Positions 10,311 through 18,963 of a stretch of DNA of 64,000 nt are shown here, one piece after another (the first letter of the stretch is position 1; the number at the start of each line of letters is the position of its first letter). The notes below the pieces were generated by a model. That model was given only the letters and a program-made list of their open reading frames with translations, was not told the origin of the DNA and searched no databases. Made by a program: the position numbers and the translations under genes. The DNA comes from Janthinobacterium fluminis (GTDB lineage Bacteria; Pseudomonadota; Gammaproteobacteria; Burkholderiales; Burkholderiaceae_D). The stretch spans positions 124,001 through 188,000 of the forward strand of contig NZ_JAQQXR010000004.1 of NCBI RefSeq assembly GCF_028595325.1, given 5' to 3'.

Positions 10311-11654
10311 ATGACCCAACACGCGCAAGCGCCACGCGGCGGGGCCGCCGGCGCGCCCGGCTCCGCCGCGGCGATCCTGGACCGGGCCTATAAAAAGGCC
10401 ACATGGAAGCTGATACCCTTCATCTTCGTCTGCTACCTGTTCAACTACCTGGACCGCGTCAACGTCGGCTTCGCCAAGCTGGAAATGCTCGACGCCCTGA
10501 AACTCAGCGACACCGTCTACGGCCTGGGCGCCGGCATCTTCTTCATCGGCTATGTGCTCAGCGGCGTGCCCAGCAACCTGATGCTGCACAGGATAGGCGC
10601 GCGGCGCTGGATCACGACGATGATGCTGGCCTGGGGGACGCTCTCGGCCAGCCTGATGTTCGTCACCACGCCGAGCGCCTTCTATGTGCTGCGCTTTTTC
10701 ACCGGCGTCGCCGAGGCCGGCTTCTTCCCCGGTATCGTGCTGTATTTCACGCACTGGTTCCCGGCCGAGCGGCGCGGCAAGGTGATGGCGCTGTTCATGT
10801 CGGCCATCCCCGTCTCCGGCCTGGTCGGCGGCCCGCTGTCGGGCTGGATGCTGCAGCATTTCGCCGCCGGACAGGGCGGCCTGGCCGGCTGGCAGTGGTT
10901 GTACCTGCTGCAAGGCTTGCCGACCGTGGCGCTGGGCGTCATGGTGTATTTCTACCTGAACGACAGCATCGCCCAGGCCGGCTGGCTGACGGCTGACGAG
11001 AAAACCCTGATGCAGGGCGCGCTGGCCGAGGACGAGAAGAAGCGCCTGGCCGTCAGCGACAGCGGACAGAGCTTCGCCAGCGTGCTGCGCAACGGCAGCG
11101 TCTGGATGCTGGGCACCATCTACTTCTGCATACAAATGGGTGTCTACGCCATCAATTTCTGGCTGCCGTCCATCATCAAGTCGCTGGGTTTCCGCGATCC
11201 GGCCACGATAGGCTGGCTCAGCGCCCTTCCCTACCTGGCCGCAGGCGTGTTCATGGTCTGGGTCGGCCGCTCGGCCGACCGGCGCGGCGAACGGCGCTGG
11301 CATTTGTGCGTGCCGATGCTGATGGGCCTGTGCGGCCTGCTGCTGGCCGCCAAGTTTTCCAGCAATCCCCTCGTCGTCATGCTCGGCCTGACGCTGGCGA
11401 CGATGGGCGCCTTGACCAGCCTGCCGATGTTCTGGCCCCTGCCCTCGGCCTTCCTCGGCAGCGCCGCGGCGGCCGCCGGCCTGGCGCTGATCAACTCGCT
11501 CGGCCAGATCGCCGGCTTCGTCAGCCCCTTCCTGGTCGGCTGGATCAAGGACGCCACCGGCAGCACCGATCTGGCACTATATATCCTGTCGAGCGTCATG
11601 CTGGTCGGCGCCGTGCTGGTGCAGCGCGTGCCGGCCAAGGTCGTCAACCGCTGA
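10311..11654 (+). CDS. MFS transporter, anion:cation symporter (tartrate/glucarate-type)
   Basis: A 447-residue inner-membrane carrier with 12 predicted helices. The N-terminal FVCYLFNYLDRVNVGFAKL block and the LSGVPSNLMLHRIGARRWI loop are hallmarks of the ACS family (TtuB, GudP, GarP-like), which import organic anions with protons. ATG 10311 follows AAAGGAGAC. It sits 36 bp before the glycerate kinase and opposite a CdaR-type regulator, so glycerate, tartrate or a sugar diacid is the likely substrate; which one cannot be read from the sequence. Confidence 0.9.
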   Translation: MTQHAQAPRGGAAGAPGSAAAILDRAYKKATWKLIPFIFVCYLFNYLDRVNVGFAKLEMLDALKLSDTVYGLGAGIFFIGYVLSGVPSNLMLHRIGARRWITTMMLAWGTLSASLMFVTTPSAFYVLRFFTGVAEAGFFPGIVLYFTHWFPAERRGKVMALFMSAIPVSGLVGGPLSGWMLQHFAAGQGGLAGWQWLYLLQGLPTVALGVMVYFYLNDSIAQAGWLTADEKTLMQGALAEDEKKRLAVSDSGQSFASVLRNGSVWMLGTIYFCIQMGVYAINFWLPSIIKSLGFRDPATIGWLSALPYLAAGVFMVWVGRSADRRGERRWHLCVPMLMGLCGLLLAAKFSSNPLVVMLGLTLATMGALTSLPMFWPLPSAFLGSAAAAAGLALINSLGQIAGFVSPFLVGWIKDATGSTDLALYILSSVMLVGAVLVQRVPAKVVNR

Positions 11655-11690
11655 TGCGGCGCCGGCCGCTTTGAACCGAGAAAGATATCC

Positions 11691-12833
11691 ATGGAAATTC
11701 TGATTGCGCCCGACTCCTACAAGGAAAGCCTGACGGCCTTGCAGGTCGCCGCCGAAATCGAGGCGGGCTTTCGCGAAGTCTTCCCCGACGCCCGCTACGT
11801 CAAGATGCCGCTGGCCGACGGCGGCGAGGGCACCGTGCAGGCGCTGATCGACGCCATGGCCGGGCGCCGCGTCGAGCTCAGCGTTGCCGGACCGCTGGGC
11901 GAGCCGGTGGCGGCGTTTTACGGCCTGACGGGCGGCGCGGCCATCGCCGTCATCGAGATGGCCGCCGCCAGCGGGCTGGCGCTGCTGCCGCCGGCGCGCC
12001 GCAACCCGCTGCGCACCAGCAGTTATGGCACCGGCGAGCTGATCCGTGCCGCCCTCGACGCCGGCGCCCGCCGCTTCGTGCTGGGCGTGGGCGGCAGCGC
12101 CACCAACGACGGCGGCGCCGGCATCGCCCAGGCGCTGGGCGTGCGCCTGCTCGACGGCGACGGCGCCGAGCTGGGACCGGGCGGCGCCGAGCTGGCGCGG
12201 CTGCGGCGCATCGACGTCGCCGGGCTCGACCCGCGCATCGCCGCCTGCCGGATCGACGTTGCCTGCGACGTCAGCAATCCCCTGTGCGGGCCGCAGGGGG
12301 CGTCGGCCGTGTTCGGGCCGCAAAAAGGCGCCGATGCCGGCATGGTGGCGCAACTCGACGCCAATCTGCGCCATTACGCCGCCATCATCGCCCGCGATTG
12401 CGGCGTCAACATCGTCGCCGTGCCCGGCGCCGGCGCCGGCGGCGGCGCCGCCGCCGCGATGCTGGCCTTCCTCGGCGGGCGGCTGCGCCCCGGCACCGAC
12501 ATCGTCAACGACGCCGTCGGCCTCGACGCGGCGGTGGCGACGGCCGACCTGATCGTCACCGGCGAGGGCCGCATCGACAGCCAGACCATCCACGGCAAGA
12601 CGCCGATCGGCGTGGCCCGCGCCGCGCTACGCCACGGCAAGCCCGTGATTGCCATCGCCGGCTGCCTGGCCGCCAGCGCCGCCGCCGTCCACGCCCACGG
12701 CATCGACGCCGTCTTCGGCGCCGTCAGCCGGCCCTGCAGCGTCGCCGACGCGCTGGCCGCGGCGGCCGTGAATGTGCGCAGCGCCGCGCGCAATGTGGCG
12801 GCGACGCTGAAGCTGGGGCGGAGTCTGCCGTAG
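11691..12833 (+). CDS. garK: Glycerate 2-kinase (GarK/GlxK type)
   Basis: A 380-residue kinase that phosphorylates D-glycerate to 2-phosphoglycerate with ATP. The N-terminal IAPDSYKESLTA segment, the LADGGEGT loop (about residue 43-50), the VGGSATNDGG loop (about 131-140) and the TGEGRIDSQT motif (about 287-296) are those of glycerate kinase type 1. Distal gene of the two-gene unit with the MFS carrier, sending the imported compound into glycolysis. RBS GAGAAAG upstream. Confidence 0.94.
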   Translation: MEILIAPDSYKESLTALQVAAEIEAGFREVFPDARYVKMPLADGGEGTVQALIDAMAGRRVELSVAGPLGEPVAAFYGLTGGAAIAVIEMAAASGLALLPPARRNPLRTSSYGTGELIRAALDAGARRFVLGVGGSATNDGGAGIAQALGVRLLDGDGAELGPGGAELARLRRIDVAGLDPRIAACRIDVACDVSNPLCGPQGASAVFGPQKGADAGMVAQLDANLRHYAAIIARDCGVNIVAVPGAGAGGGAAAAMLAFLGGRLRPGTDIVNDAVGLDAAVATADLIVTGEGRIDSQTIHGKTPIGVARAALRHGKPVIAIAGCLAASAAAVHAHGIDAVFGAVSRPCSVADALAAAAVNVRSAARNVAATLKLGRSLP

Positions 12834-13183
12834 CGGCAAACCGGGTGGCGCGGGGCCAGCCCGCGCCACCGGAATTGCCGCGCCGCCAGGCACGCGGCAT
12901 TCCCCAAAACGTACCCGGCATTAAATCCCCATCATATTTTACGGCGAGCTGATCAATAATACCGCAGCCGCCAAAATAAAATACCCGCCATTTCACGCAA
13001 TTGCAATTCTCATAATTGCTTTGTGCTTGCTCAATTCGCTACCGCGGCGCCCCATCTAATATTAACTATTCAAGCAACGACTACCGTCCGCCTTGAATAT
13101 CAGTTCGCCAGGAAATATTTCCGGCATGGATACGTATTCTTCGCCGAAAATATTATCACACCATCCTTGATATGGAGTTGAAT
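12834..13183. other. Intergenic region with a terminator-like hairpin, AT-rich promoter stretch and palindrome
   Basis: About 350 bp without a convincing gene. A perfect 11-bp stem (12844-12854 with 12860-12870, loop GCCAG) lies just after glycerate kinase and probably ends its transcript, although no T-run follows. From about 12920 the DNA turns AT-rich, as expected of promoters. GGAAATATTTCC (13111-13122) is a perfect 12-bp palindrome, extended with one bulge to GCC/GGC, and could be an operator for the following secreted-protein genes. Confidence 0.45.
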
Positions 13184-13450
13184 ATGCGATTCTATTTACC
13201 ACGCCGCCGGGCGATTCCGGCCTACGCCGCCTGCACGCTGGCCCTGATCGGCTGGATGGAACTGGCGCGCGCCGCCACCGTCGCGCCGCCGCGCCGCCCG
13301 GTGGCCAGCCAGACTATTGTGGCAAAACCCGGAGAACCGGCAGAAATGCGCGCCCGCCTCACCAAAAAGCAAAGCAACGCCATCCGGAACAAGGTCAATG
13401 GCAACAGGGACGAGAGCGCCAATGACGCGCCGACGCCAGACGACAATTGA
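13184..13450 (+). CDS. Small secreted hypothetical protein
   Basis: An 88-residue protein of unknown function. It has an N-terminal signal peptide (Arg-rich start, hydrophobic core PAYAACTLALIGWMELA, probable cleavage after ARA near residue 31) and a short, charged, probably disordered mature part with many K/R/N/D residues. ATG 13184 is preferred over the ATG at 13172 because GGAG sits 6 nt before it. It precedes a secreted deacetylase-like gene by 96 bp, so the two may share a promoter. I do not recognise a family. Confidence 0.55.
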   Translation: MRFYLPRRRAIPAYAACTLALIGWMELARAATVAPPRRPVASQTIVAKPGEPAEMRARLTKKQSNAIRNKVNGNRDESANDAPTPDDN

Positions 13451-13546
13451 CGCCCGCCGGCACGGCTATTTGCTGAGCCCCTTACCACGTCTGCATTGGC
13501 AAGGCGAAATGAACGGGTTTTTACTCTTATGTCTTAGGAAGATATC

Positions 13547-15184
13547 ATGCAACGTTTTTTATCGGCATTAGCATCAATCATGCTCGGCCTGCTATTCTGC
13601 CTTGGCGGAAATGCCTACGCCAGCACCACCATGAATGCCCTGATCCTGTATGACGCGCCGCCAGGCGGCGACTACGAGAAACTCGGCCTGATTTACACCA
13701 TCATGCTAAAAAACCTGCTCGGGCATTTCGCCGGCACGGTGGTCGAAATGCCGGTGCAAAATTATGTGGCGGGGCAAACCGAGAATTACACCAGCATATT
13801 TTATATTGGCTCCAACTACGACAATCCCTTGCCGGCGGCCTTCCTGCAGGACGTCACGACGACCAGCAAAACCGTGGTCTGGTTCCGCTCCAACATTTGG
13901 CAACTTGCCTGGAACGGCGCCTACAACTTCACCAGCAATTTCGGCATGACGTTTACCGGCCTGCGCGGCTTGAACGCGGCGCCGACCAGCACCAATCCCG
14001 CACCGGGCTTCTTCGACACGGTGCGCTACAAGAACCGCGACTTCGTCAAGTACTACAAGTACAACAGCAGCACCGGCACGATTAACGCCGACCCGGAAGT
14101 GGGCGTGATGGAGATAGTCGACACGCTCAAGGCGAGCAGCGTCGTTCCCGTCAAAAACAGCGGCACCGGCGAACAGATCCCCTACCTGACACGCGCCAAG
14201 CACCTGTGGTACTTCGCCGACATGCCCTTCACCTACATCGGCCCGCGCGACCGCTACCTGGTGCTGGCCGACGTCTTGCACGACATTCTCGACATCGACC
14301 ATCCGCAAAGCCACAAGGCGATGGTCAGGCTGGAAGACATCGACGCGCTGGTCAACCCGGCGAACGTGAAAAAACTCAGCGACTTCCTGTACCGCCGCCA
14401 TATTCCCTTCTCCCTGGCGGCGATTCCCCTGTATATGGACCCGCTGGGCCGATACAACGGCGGCGTGCCCCGGACGATACCGCTGTCGCAGGCGAGCAAT
14501 CTGCAAACGGCGCTCAACTATGCAATCAGCCGCAGGGGGGAGGTGGTCCAGCACGGCTACACGCACCAGTATTCGAACGTCCCCAACCCGCACTCGGCGG
14601 TCACCGGCGACGATCTGGAATTCTGGGACTTCGTCCACAACACCCCCCTGCCCGAGGATTCGCTGGCGTACGCGGCGGGGCGCATCCAGGCCGGCATGAA
14701 TGACTTGCTGGCGCACGGCTACACCCCGGTGGCCTGGGAGACGCCGCATTACCAGGGTTCGGCGCTGAGCATGCGGGCGACGCCGGCCATCTACCCGAAA
14801 ACCTATCACCGTGCCGTCTACTACACGGCGGACACGCCCGATTTCAACGCCGCCCAGGGCAGGGATTTTTCGGCCGGCCAATTCTTCCCCTACATCATAC
14901 TCAAGGATCATTACGGGCAAAAAATCCTCCCCGAGAACCTCGGCAATATCGCCTACGACTTGAGTGCCCTCTTTCCCGACTCAAGCGACGTCTACAGCTG
15001 GCAGGACATCTACACCAACGCCCAGTACGCGCTGGCCGTCAGGGATGGTTTCGCCTCCTTCTTTTACCATCCCTTCCTGCTCGAACCCAGCTTGAACCTG
15101 CCGGCACTGCAGGATTTCAAGACGCTGATCCTGGCCATCAGCGCCCTCGGCTACACCTGGACTTCGCCCAGCGCCCTGCCCTGA
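13547..15184 (+). CDS. Secreted DUF2334 polysaccharide-deacetylase-like protein
   Basis: A 545-residue exported protein with a signal peptide (cleavage near AYA-ST, residue 25-26). The C-terminal half has DUF2334 signatures: VRLEDIDAL (about 261-269), which supplies metal-binding Asp residues, HGYTHQYS (about 338-345) as the histidine pair, and a late FYHP segment (about residue 507). These correspond to the NodB-type deacetylase fold. The N-terminal third looks like a separate Rossmann-like domain common in this family. Position next to an exopolysaccharide operon suggests it de-N-acetylates or trims that polymer in the periplasm; this is inferred. Confidence 0.82.
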   Translation: MQRFLSALASIMLGLLFCLGGNAYASTTMNALILYDAPPGGDYEKLGLIYTIMLKNLLGHFAGTVVEMPVQNYVAGQTENYTSIFYIGSNYDNPLPAAFLQDVTTTSKTVVWFRSNIWQLAWNGAYNFTSNFGMTFTGLRGLNAAPTSTNPAPGFFDTVRYKNRDFVKYYKYNSSTGTINADPEVGVMEIVDTLKASSVVPVKNSGTGEQIPYLTRAKHLWYFADMPFTYIGPRDRYLVLADVLHDILDIDHPQSHKAMVRLEDIDALVNPANVKKLSDFLYRRHIPFSLAAIPLYMDPLGRYNGGVPRTIPLSQASNLQTALNYAISRRGEVVQHGYTHQYSNVPNPHSAVTGDDLEFWDFVHNTPLPEDSLAYAAGRIQAGMNDLLAHGYTPVAWETPHYQGSALSMRATPAIYPKTYHRAVYYTADTPDFNAAQGRDFSAGQFFPYIILKDHYGQKILPENLGNIAYDLSALFPDSSDVYSWQDIYTNAQYALAVRDGFASFFYHPFLLEPSLNLPALQDFKTLILAISALGYTWTSPSALP

Positions 15185-15583
15185 ACGCCCCTTGAGGGCG
15201 CCGTGGCGCCACCGGTGCGGGCGGCGCCACCCGTTGTATCTCTGCGCATCGTCAATCGTTGGTTATCCGAAAACACATATGATGTTTTTGAGACAAGCTT
15301 TTTCGCATCGCCGTTTGCCAAGACGGAAGGCCGCGAGCGCCGTGTTCGCCGCAATGCCCATTGCTTGCCGGCATACGCCCCGTTGAACGGCGTGGACGAC
15401 CCAGGTAGCGCCGCACTTGCGCGGCGAGCAGCACTTACGCAGCATTGGCACGACTATCATGCACCACGCCGCAGCCCGCAGTATTCCGTACCGTTTCCTC
15501 TTCGCTGGACAGACCCGCGCCCAGGCGCGCGGGCGCCCTTTCACCCCCCGCCCCGGATGGCGGGATTTCCGGGAGAAACCCTG
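15185..15583. other. Intergenic region before wecB with a hairpin
   Basis: About 400 bp. An 8-bp stem GTGGCGCC/GGCGCCAC (15203-15210 with 15223-15230) lies just after the deacetylase stop and may terminate it. A locally AT-richer segment around 15265-15310 may hold the promoter of the downstream exopolysaccharide operon. The reading frame in front of wecB stays open here, but nothing in it looks coding. Confidence 0.35.
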
Positions 15584-16732
15584 ATGAAAATCCTTTCCAT
15601 TTTCGGCACCCGCCCGGAAGCCGTGAAAATGGCGCCGCTGGCGCGCATGCTGGCCGCCTCGCCGGCCGTCGAGGCCAGCGTTTGCGTCACCGGCCAGCAC
15701 CGCAGCATGCTGCGCCAGGTGCTGGAACTGTTCAATATCGAGCCCGAGCACGACCTCGACCTGATGCAGCCGAGCCAGACCTTGAACGGCCTGGGCGCGC
15801 GCCTGCTCGGCGCCCTCGACCCCGTGCTCGACGCGGTCCGGCCCGACCGCGTGCTGGTCCACGGCGACACGACGACGGCCATGGTCAGCGCCGTCGCCGC
15901 CTTCCACCGCGGCATTCCCGTCGGCCACGTCGAGGCCGGCCTGCGCACGCAGGACATGGCCCAGCCCTGGCCCGAGGAAATGAACCGCCGCGTCGCCGAC
16001 GCCGTCAGCGACCTGCTGTTCGCGCCCACGGCCGGCGCCAAGGCGAATTTGCTGAAGGAAAACCTGGGCGGGCGCATCCTCGTCACCGGCAACACCGTCA
16101 TCGACGCGCTCGACCTGGCCGTGCAGCACATCGCCGCCGACGCGCGCCTGCGCGACTGGCTCGACGAGCAGTTGCCGCCGCCCCAGGCGGGCCGCAAGCT
16201 GCTGGTCGTCACCGGCCACCGGCGCGAAAATTTCGGCGCCGGCTTCCAGCAAATTTGCGCGGCGCTGGCGGCGCTGGCCCGCCGCGCCGACATGCAGATC
16301 GTCTATCCCGTGCACCTGAACCCGAACGTCCAGGCGCCGGTGCTGGCGGCCCTGTCGAACCTGCCCAATGTGCAACTGATCGAGCCGCTCGACTACTTCC
16401 TGTTCGTCCGCCTGATGCAGCGCGCCCACGTCATTCTCAGCGACTCCGGCGGCGTCCAGGAAGAGGCGCCGGCGCTGGGCAAGCCGGTGCTGGTGATGCG
16501 CGACGTCACCGAGCGGCCCGAGGCCGTCGCCGCCGGCACGGTGCGCCTGGTCGGCACCGACGCCGCCCGCATCGAGGCCGAGGTGGCGCGGCTGTACGAC
16601 GACGAGCGCGCCTGGGCCGCCCTGCGCGTCGCCCGCGCCGGCAATCCTTATGGCGACGGCCGGGCCTGCGAACGCATCGTCGCGGCGCTGCTGGGCCGGC
16701 CGCTGGCCGAATTCGCGCCGCAGCTGCGCTGA
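15584..16732 (+). CDS. wecB: UDP-N-acetylglucosamine 2-epimerase (non-hydrolysing)
   Basis: A 382-residue cytosolic enzyme that interconverts UDP-GlcNAc and UDP-ManNAc. Family motifs are clear: FGTRPEAVKMAPL at the N-terminus, HVEAGLRT near residue 113, GHRRENF near 212, and SDSGGVQEEAP near 286. ATG 15584 follows GGGAGAAACC and gives the family-standard start MKILSIFGTRPEA. In E. coli this enzyme is also NfrC, needed for the phage N4 receptor glycan; here it opens an operon that contains nfrB and nfrA, so it probably supplies UDP-ManNAc for that polymer. Confidence 0.95.
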   Translation: MKILSIFGTRPEAVKMAPLARMLAASPAVEASVCVTGQHRSMLRQVLELFNIEPEHDLDLMQPSQTLNGLGARLLGALDPVLDAVRPDRVLVHGDTTTAMVSAVAAFHRGIPVGHVEAGLRTQDMAQPWPEEMNRRVADAVSDLLFAPTAGAKANLLKENLGGRILVTGNTVIDALDLAVQHIAADARLRDWLDEQLPPPQAGRKLLVVTGHRRENFGAGFQQICAALAALARRADMQIVYPVHLNPNVQAPVLAALSNLPNVQLIEPLDYFLFVRLMQRAHVILSDSGGVQEEAPALGKPVLVMRDVTERPEAVAAGTVRLVGTDAARIEAEVARLYDDERAWAALRVARAGNPYGDGRACERIVAALLGRPLAEFAPQLR

Positions 16733-16749
16733 ACCACAGGAAACGCGCC

Positions 16750-18963
16750 ATGCATCCGCCCTCCTCCGCCGCGGCCACGCGCGCCGGCCGTTTGCGCCGC
16801 TGGCGCGCCCTGCTGGCCGCCGCCGCGCTGGCGCCGGCCGGCACGGCCCTGTGCGCCACCACGGCCGCCGACGCCGTCGCCGGCCTCGACGCCGACAGCG
16901 CCGTGCTGCGCACGGTGACGCTGGCGCAACTGGGCGTGAGCGCGCCCATCGTGTTGAAGGCGCGCGACAGCCGCCGCGAGCTGTACCTGCCGGTGCCGGC
17001 CGGCCTGGCCCTCAGCGACGCCAGCATCCGCTTCCACGCCAATTATGTGCTGACGGAGCCGGCCGCCACCCGCCTCGTGCTCGCGCTCGACGACAACGCC
17101 GTGTCGGCGCGCGCGCTGACGCAGGCGCGCGGCGACGCCGGCGCCGAGCTGGGCGTGGACGGCGCGCCCCGTCCGGGCGGCGTCGTGCGGCTCGGCGTGC
17201 AGTGGTCGTCCGTCGCGCCGGCGGCCCGCTGCGCCGAGCTGAACGCGGCCGGCAACGCGCTGCACATCGACCCGGCCACGCAGCTGAGCTACCGCTACGA
17301 CAGCGCGGCGATCCGCGACCTGGCCACGGCCTGGGGCGCGCTGCCGGCGGCGCCGCGGATCCTGACGGCAGGCAAGACCCTGGCCGCGCCCAGCTACGAC
17401 AGCGCCTGGCGCATCGGCGTCGCGCTGGCGCGCTCGGGGCGGCGCCCGGCCGTGCTGGCGCTGCCGCAGCCGGGCGAGCAGATCGACCTGGACGCCACCG
17501 TCGTGCCGCCCGGCCTGCGCGCCATCCCGGCCTTCGGCGCGCTGGCCGGCGGCGGCCGCCACACGCTGCAGGACGCCGCCGAAATCGGCGCGCTGCTGGC
17601 GCTGGGCGCCGCCGGCCCGCTGCAAGCCGACGTCGTCGTCGCCGACGCGGCGCTGCGCGCGCGCATGCTGGCCGCGCTGGACGCGCTGCGCGCCGAGCTG
17701 GCCGGCGTGCCGGGCGGCGCCGCCGCCTTGCGCCAGTGGCAGGAGCGCGGCGCCGCCGCGCTGCGCCCGGCCGAGGCCCACGAGGTGCGCCTGGCGCGCT
17801 TCGCCGGCCGGCCGCTGATCGTGCTCGGCGCCGCCGCCGGGGCGCGCGCCGCCGGCCTGTTCGACGACGCCTGGCGCGCCGCCGCGCTGCCGCAGCGGCC
17901 CGGCGGCGCCGGCGCGCGCGCCGCCGACAACGGCGCGGCCGTCCTGGCGCTGCCGGTGGCCCAGTTGGGCGGCTATGTCGGCAGCTTCGACGTCGCCGGC
18001 CGCGCCGAGTGGCAGATCGGCTTCGACCTGGCCGGCTTCGCGCACGGGCGCTCGGCGACGCGGGCCGTGCTCGACGTGGCGGCGGCGCCGCTGGCGAACC
18101 GCCAGACGCTGACGGCGGCCGTGCTGCTCAACGACATCCTGCTGGGCTCGCAGCGCATCAGCGCCGACGGCAAGGCCCAGCACATCGCCGTCGCCATTCC
18201 CCACTACGCGCAACTGCCGAAGAACACGCTGCGGGTGGTGTTCCAGCGGCCCGACGCCGACAGCGACTGCGCCGACGCGGCGCGCGGCGCGCCGCTCAGC
18301 GTGCTGCCGACCAGCCATATCCTGTTCCGCCGCAAGGAGCCGGCCGACGACTTCACCGGCATGATGACGCGCTTTTCCGCCCATGCCAGCCTGATCCTGC
18401 CGCGCCGCTACCTGGGCGACGCGACGGCCAGCCTGACGCGCGTCATCTACGTCGCCGAGGTGGTCGGCATCGCGCCGGCCGAGGCGACCATGCTCGTCAG
18501 CGACGAGGGCCCGGCCAGCCCCGACGGCCCCTTCCTCGCCTTCGACCTGGCGCCTGCCGGCGCCCACGGGCCGGACGGCGCCGGCCTGCTGCGGACCGCC
18601 TACGGCCAGCGCGGCCGCGCCGACGCCGCCGCCGAACGCGTCGGCGTGCTCGAAGTGACGCGCATCGGCGGCCAGCCCGGCGTGCTGTACCGCAGCATCA
18701 GCGCGCGCGCGCCGCAATTTAGCAAGCCCTTCGCGCTGACCCACGGCGACCTGGCGCTGCTGGACCAGAACGGCGTCGTCGCCGAACTGGACGTCGACGG
18801 CGCCGCCAGCGCCCGCCTGATCGCCGAAGGCTTGCCGGCCTGGTGGCGCGGCGCCGTCTGGTGGCTGGTCCCCTGCGCGCTGGTGACGCTGTTCATCGGC
18901 CTGCTGGTGCTGGCCAGCCACGTGCGCCGCCGCCACGCCCGCGCCACCGGAGCCGCATCGTGA
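16750..18963 (+). CDS. BcsB-like periplasmic subunit of a glycan synthase
   Basis: A 737-residue exported protein with a signal peptide (about residues 15-37), a long beta-rich periplasmic body, and a single C-terminal membrane helix (about 700-724, GAVWWLVPCALVTLFIGLLV) ending in a basic tail. This topology and local patterns (ELYLPVPAGLALSDASIRFHAN, LPTSHILFRRKEP) match BcsB, the partner that holds the nascent chain as it leaves cellulose synthase. Its stop overlaps the start of nfrB, so it is probably the dedicated partner of that glycosyltransferase. Sequence similarity to true BcsB is moderate. RBS AGGAAA 17 bp after wecB. Confidence 0.8.
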   Translation: MHPPSSAAATRAGRLRRWRALLAAAALAPAGTALCATTAADAVAGLDADSAVLRTVTLAQLGVSAPIVLKARDSRRELYLPVPAGLALSDASIRFHANYVLTEPAATRLVLALDDNAVSARALTQARGDAGAELGVDGAPRPGGVVRLGVQWSSVAPAARCAELNAAGNALHIDPATQLSYRYDSAAIRDLATAWGALPAAPRILTAGKTLAAPSYDSAWRIGVALARSGRRPAVLALPQPGEQIDLDATVVPPGLRAIPAFGALAGGGRHTLQDAAEIGALLALGAAGPLQADVVVADAALRARMLAALDALRAELAGVPGGAAALRQWQERGAAALRPAEAHEVRLARFAGRPLIVLGAAAGARAAGLFDDAWRAAALPQRPGGAGARAADNGAAVLALPVAQLGGYVGSFDVAGRAEWQIGFDLAGFAHGRSATRAVLDVAAAPLANRQTLTAAVLLNDILLGSQRISADGKAQHIAVAIPHYAQLPKNTLRVVFQRPDADSDCADAARGAPLSVLPTSHILFRRKEPADDFTGMMTRFSAHASLILPRRYLGDATASLTRVIYVAEVVGIAPAEATMLVSDEGPASPDGPFLAFDLAPAGAHGPDGAGLLRTAYGQRGRADAAAERVGVLEVTRIGGQPGVLYRSISARAPQFSKPFALTHGDLALLDQNGVVAELDVDGAASARLIAEGLPAWWRGAVWWLVPCALVTLFIGLLVLASHVRRRHARATGAAS

